NCBI RefSeq assembly: GCF_003002815.1
Contig: NZ_PVTF01000020.1
Location: forward strand, 1-64,000
Length of the DNA: 64,000 bases
Direction of reading: 5' to 3'
Origin: Umezawaea tangerina
Lineage (GTDB): Bacteria > Actinomycetota > Actinomycetes > Mycobacteriales > Pseudonocardiaceae
Shown here in pieces: positions 63,748 through 64,000 of this stretch (its first letter is position 1; each line of letters starts with the position of its first letter). Below the pieces are notes generated by a model that was given only the letters and a program-made list of their open reading frames with translations, ran no database searches and had not been told where the DNA came from. A program made the translations under genes and the position numbers.

Positions 63748-64000
63748 ATGGGCGCGGTGCGGGCGGAGCTGTCGCGGCGCCTGCGGCGGTGGCAGCGCAC
63801 CGCGCTGCCCATCGTGCAGGCCGCGCTGGCCGCCGGGCTGGCGTGGTTCGTGGCGACGGCGCTCGTCGGGCACCCGCACCCGTTCTTCGCGCCCATCTCC
63901 GCGGTCGTCTGCCTCGGCGTCTCGCTGGGGCAGCGGCCGCGCCGGGTGGCCGAGCTCGTGGTCGGCGTCTCGGTGGGCGTCGGCGTCGGCGACGTGCTGA
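63748..64000 (+). CDS. FUSC/aromatic acid exporter-type membrane protein, 5' part
   Basis: The first 84 residues are visible: a basic N-terminus (AELSRRLRRWQR), then helices TALPIVQAALAAGLAWFVATALV and FFAPISAVVCLGVSLGQRPRRVAELVVGVSVGVGVGD. HPHPFFAPISAVVCLG and LGQRPRR are typical of the FUSC/ArAE exporter group. The gene is cut by the window end. ATG 63748 begins five bases after the DUF3151 stop, so the two are probably co-transcribed. Confidence 0.8.
   Translation, partial: MGAVRAELSRRLRRWQRTALPIVQAALAAGLAWFVATALVGHPHPFFAPISAVVCLGVSLGQRPRRVAELVVGVSVGVGVGDVL

Overview
The window looks like a chromosome segment from a high-GC actinomycete, most likely of the Pseudonocardiales (Saccharothrix, Lentzea or Actinosynnema type). 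This is inferred from the roughly 70% GC coding bias, GTG and leaderless starts, HspR/HAIR heat-shock control, a DasR-type operator, SigE-family and ECF sigma factors, and an F420-type (LLM) oxidoreductase. From memory of the M. tuberculosis H37Rv map, the backbone genes (dcd, large Fe-S reductase, dnaK-grpE-dnaJ-hspR, flavohaemoprotein, clpB, pyrE, SpoU methyltransferase, GH76 enzyme, DedA, fba, DUF3151) resemble the Rv0321-Rv0385 region in content. No alignment was run.

Left end (1-5.8 kb): a 74-base GA dinucleotide run interrupts an IS630-type transposase. It is followed by a visibly AT-richer block with a tight three-gene operon: a small unknown protein, a caspase-like C14 peptidase and an HExxH protein. 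A tyrosine integrase and a tRNA-Gly(CCC) gene come next. This is a candidate integrated island with a candidate protease-based defence or cell-death system.

5.8-19 kb: dcd, a CDF metal transporter and a holin-like membrane protein. The 3' end of the holin-like gene is repeated perfectly (44 bp) on the far side of a 1.85-kb insert carrying a Crp/Fnr regulator, a nucleotidyltransferase-fold protein and a small membrane protein. Then come an ECF sigma factor with its membrane partner, an Fe-S oxidoreductase, an SMR transporter with a TetR regulator, a DUF4097 lipoprotein and a VWA/solute-binding protein.

19-40 kb: the dnaK-grpE-dnaJ-hspR operon with two HAIR operators, an NB-ARC/TPR STAND ATPase, a flavohaemoprotein, MarR-MFS and a VOC protein. 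clpB follows with its own HAIR operator, so HspR made from the first operon probably controls both. After these come an SDR, pyrE, membrane proteins, a SpoU methyltransferase and a GH76 enzyme.

40-64 kb: a three-gene translationally coupled set (E2-type acyltransferase, P450, thioester-reductase-like SDR) that could be a small biosynthetic unit; a LacI-controlled sugar/nucleoside kinase pair; DedA and DHA2 membrane proteins; an FAD-linked oxidase; and a nagK-nagA operon divergent from a DeoR regulator with a DasR-type operator between them. Then come a SigE-family sigma factor, a repeat-rich spacer, an SDR, an aldo/keto reductase, an LLM oxidoreductase, fba, a two-gene unit of a membrane protein plus a MinD-like ATPase with its own membrane hairpin, a DUF3151 gene and the start of a FUSC-type transporter cut by the window end.
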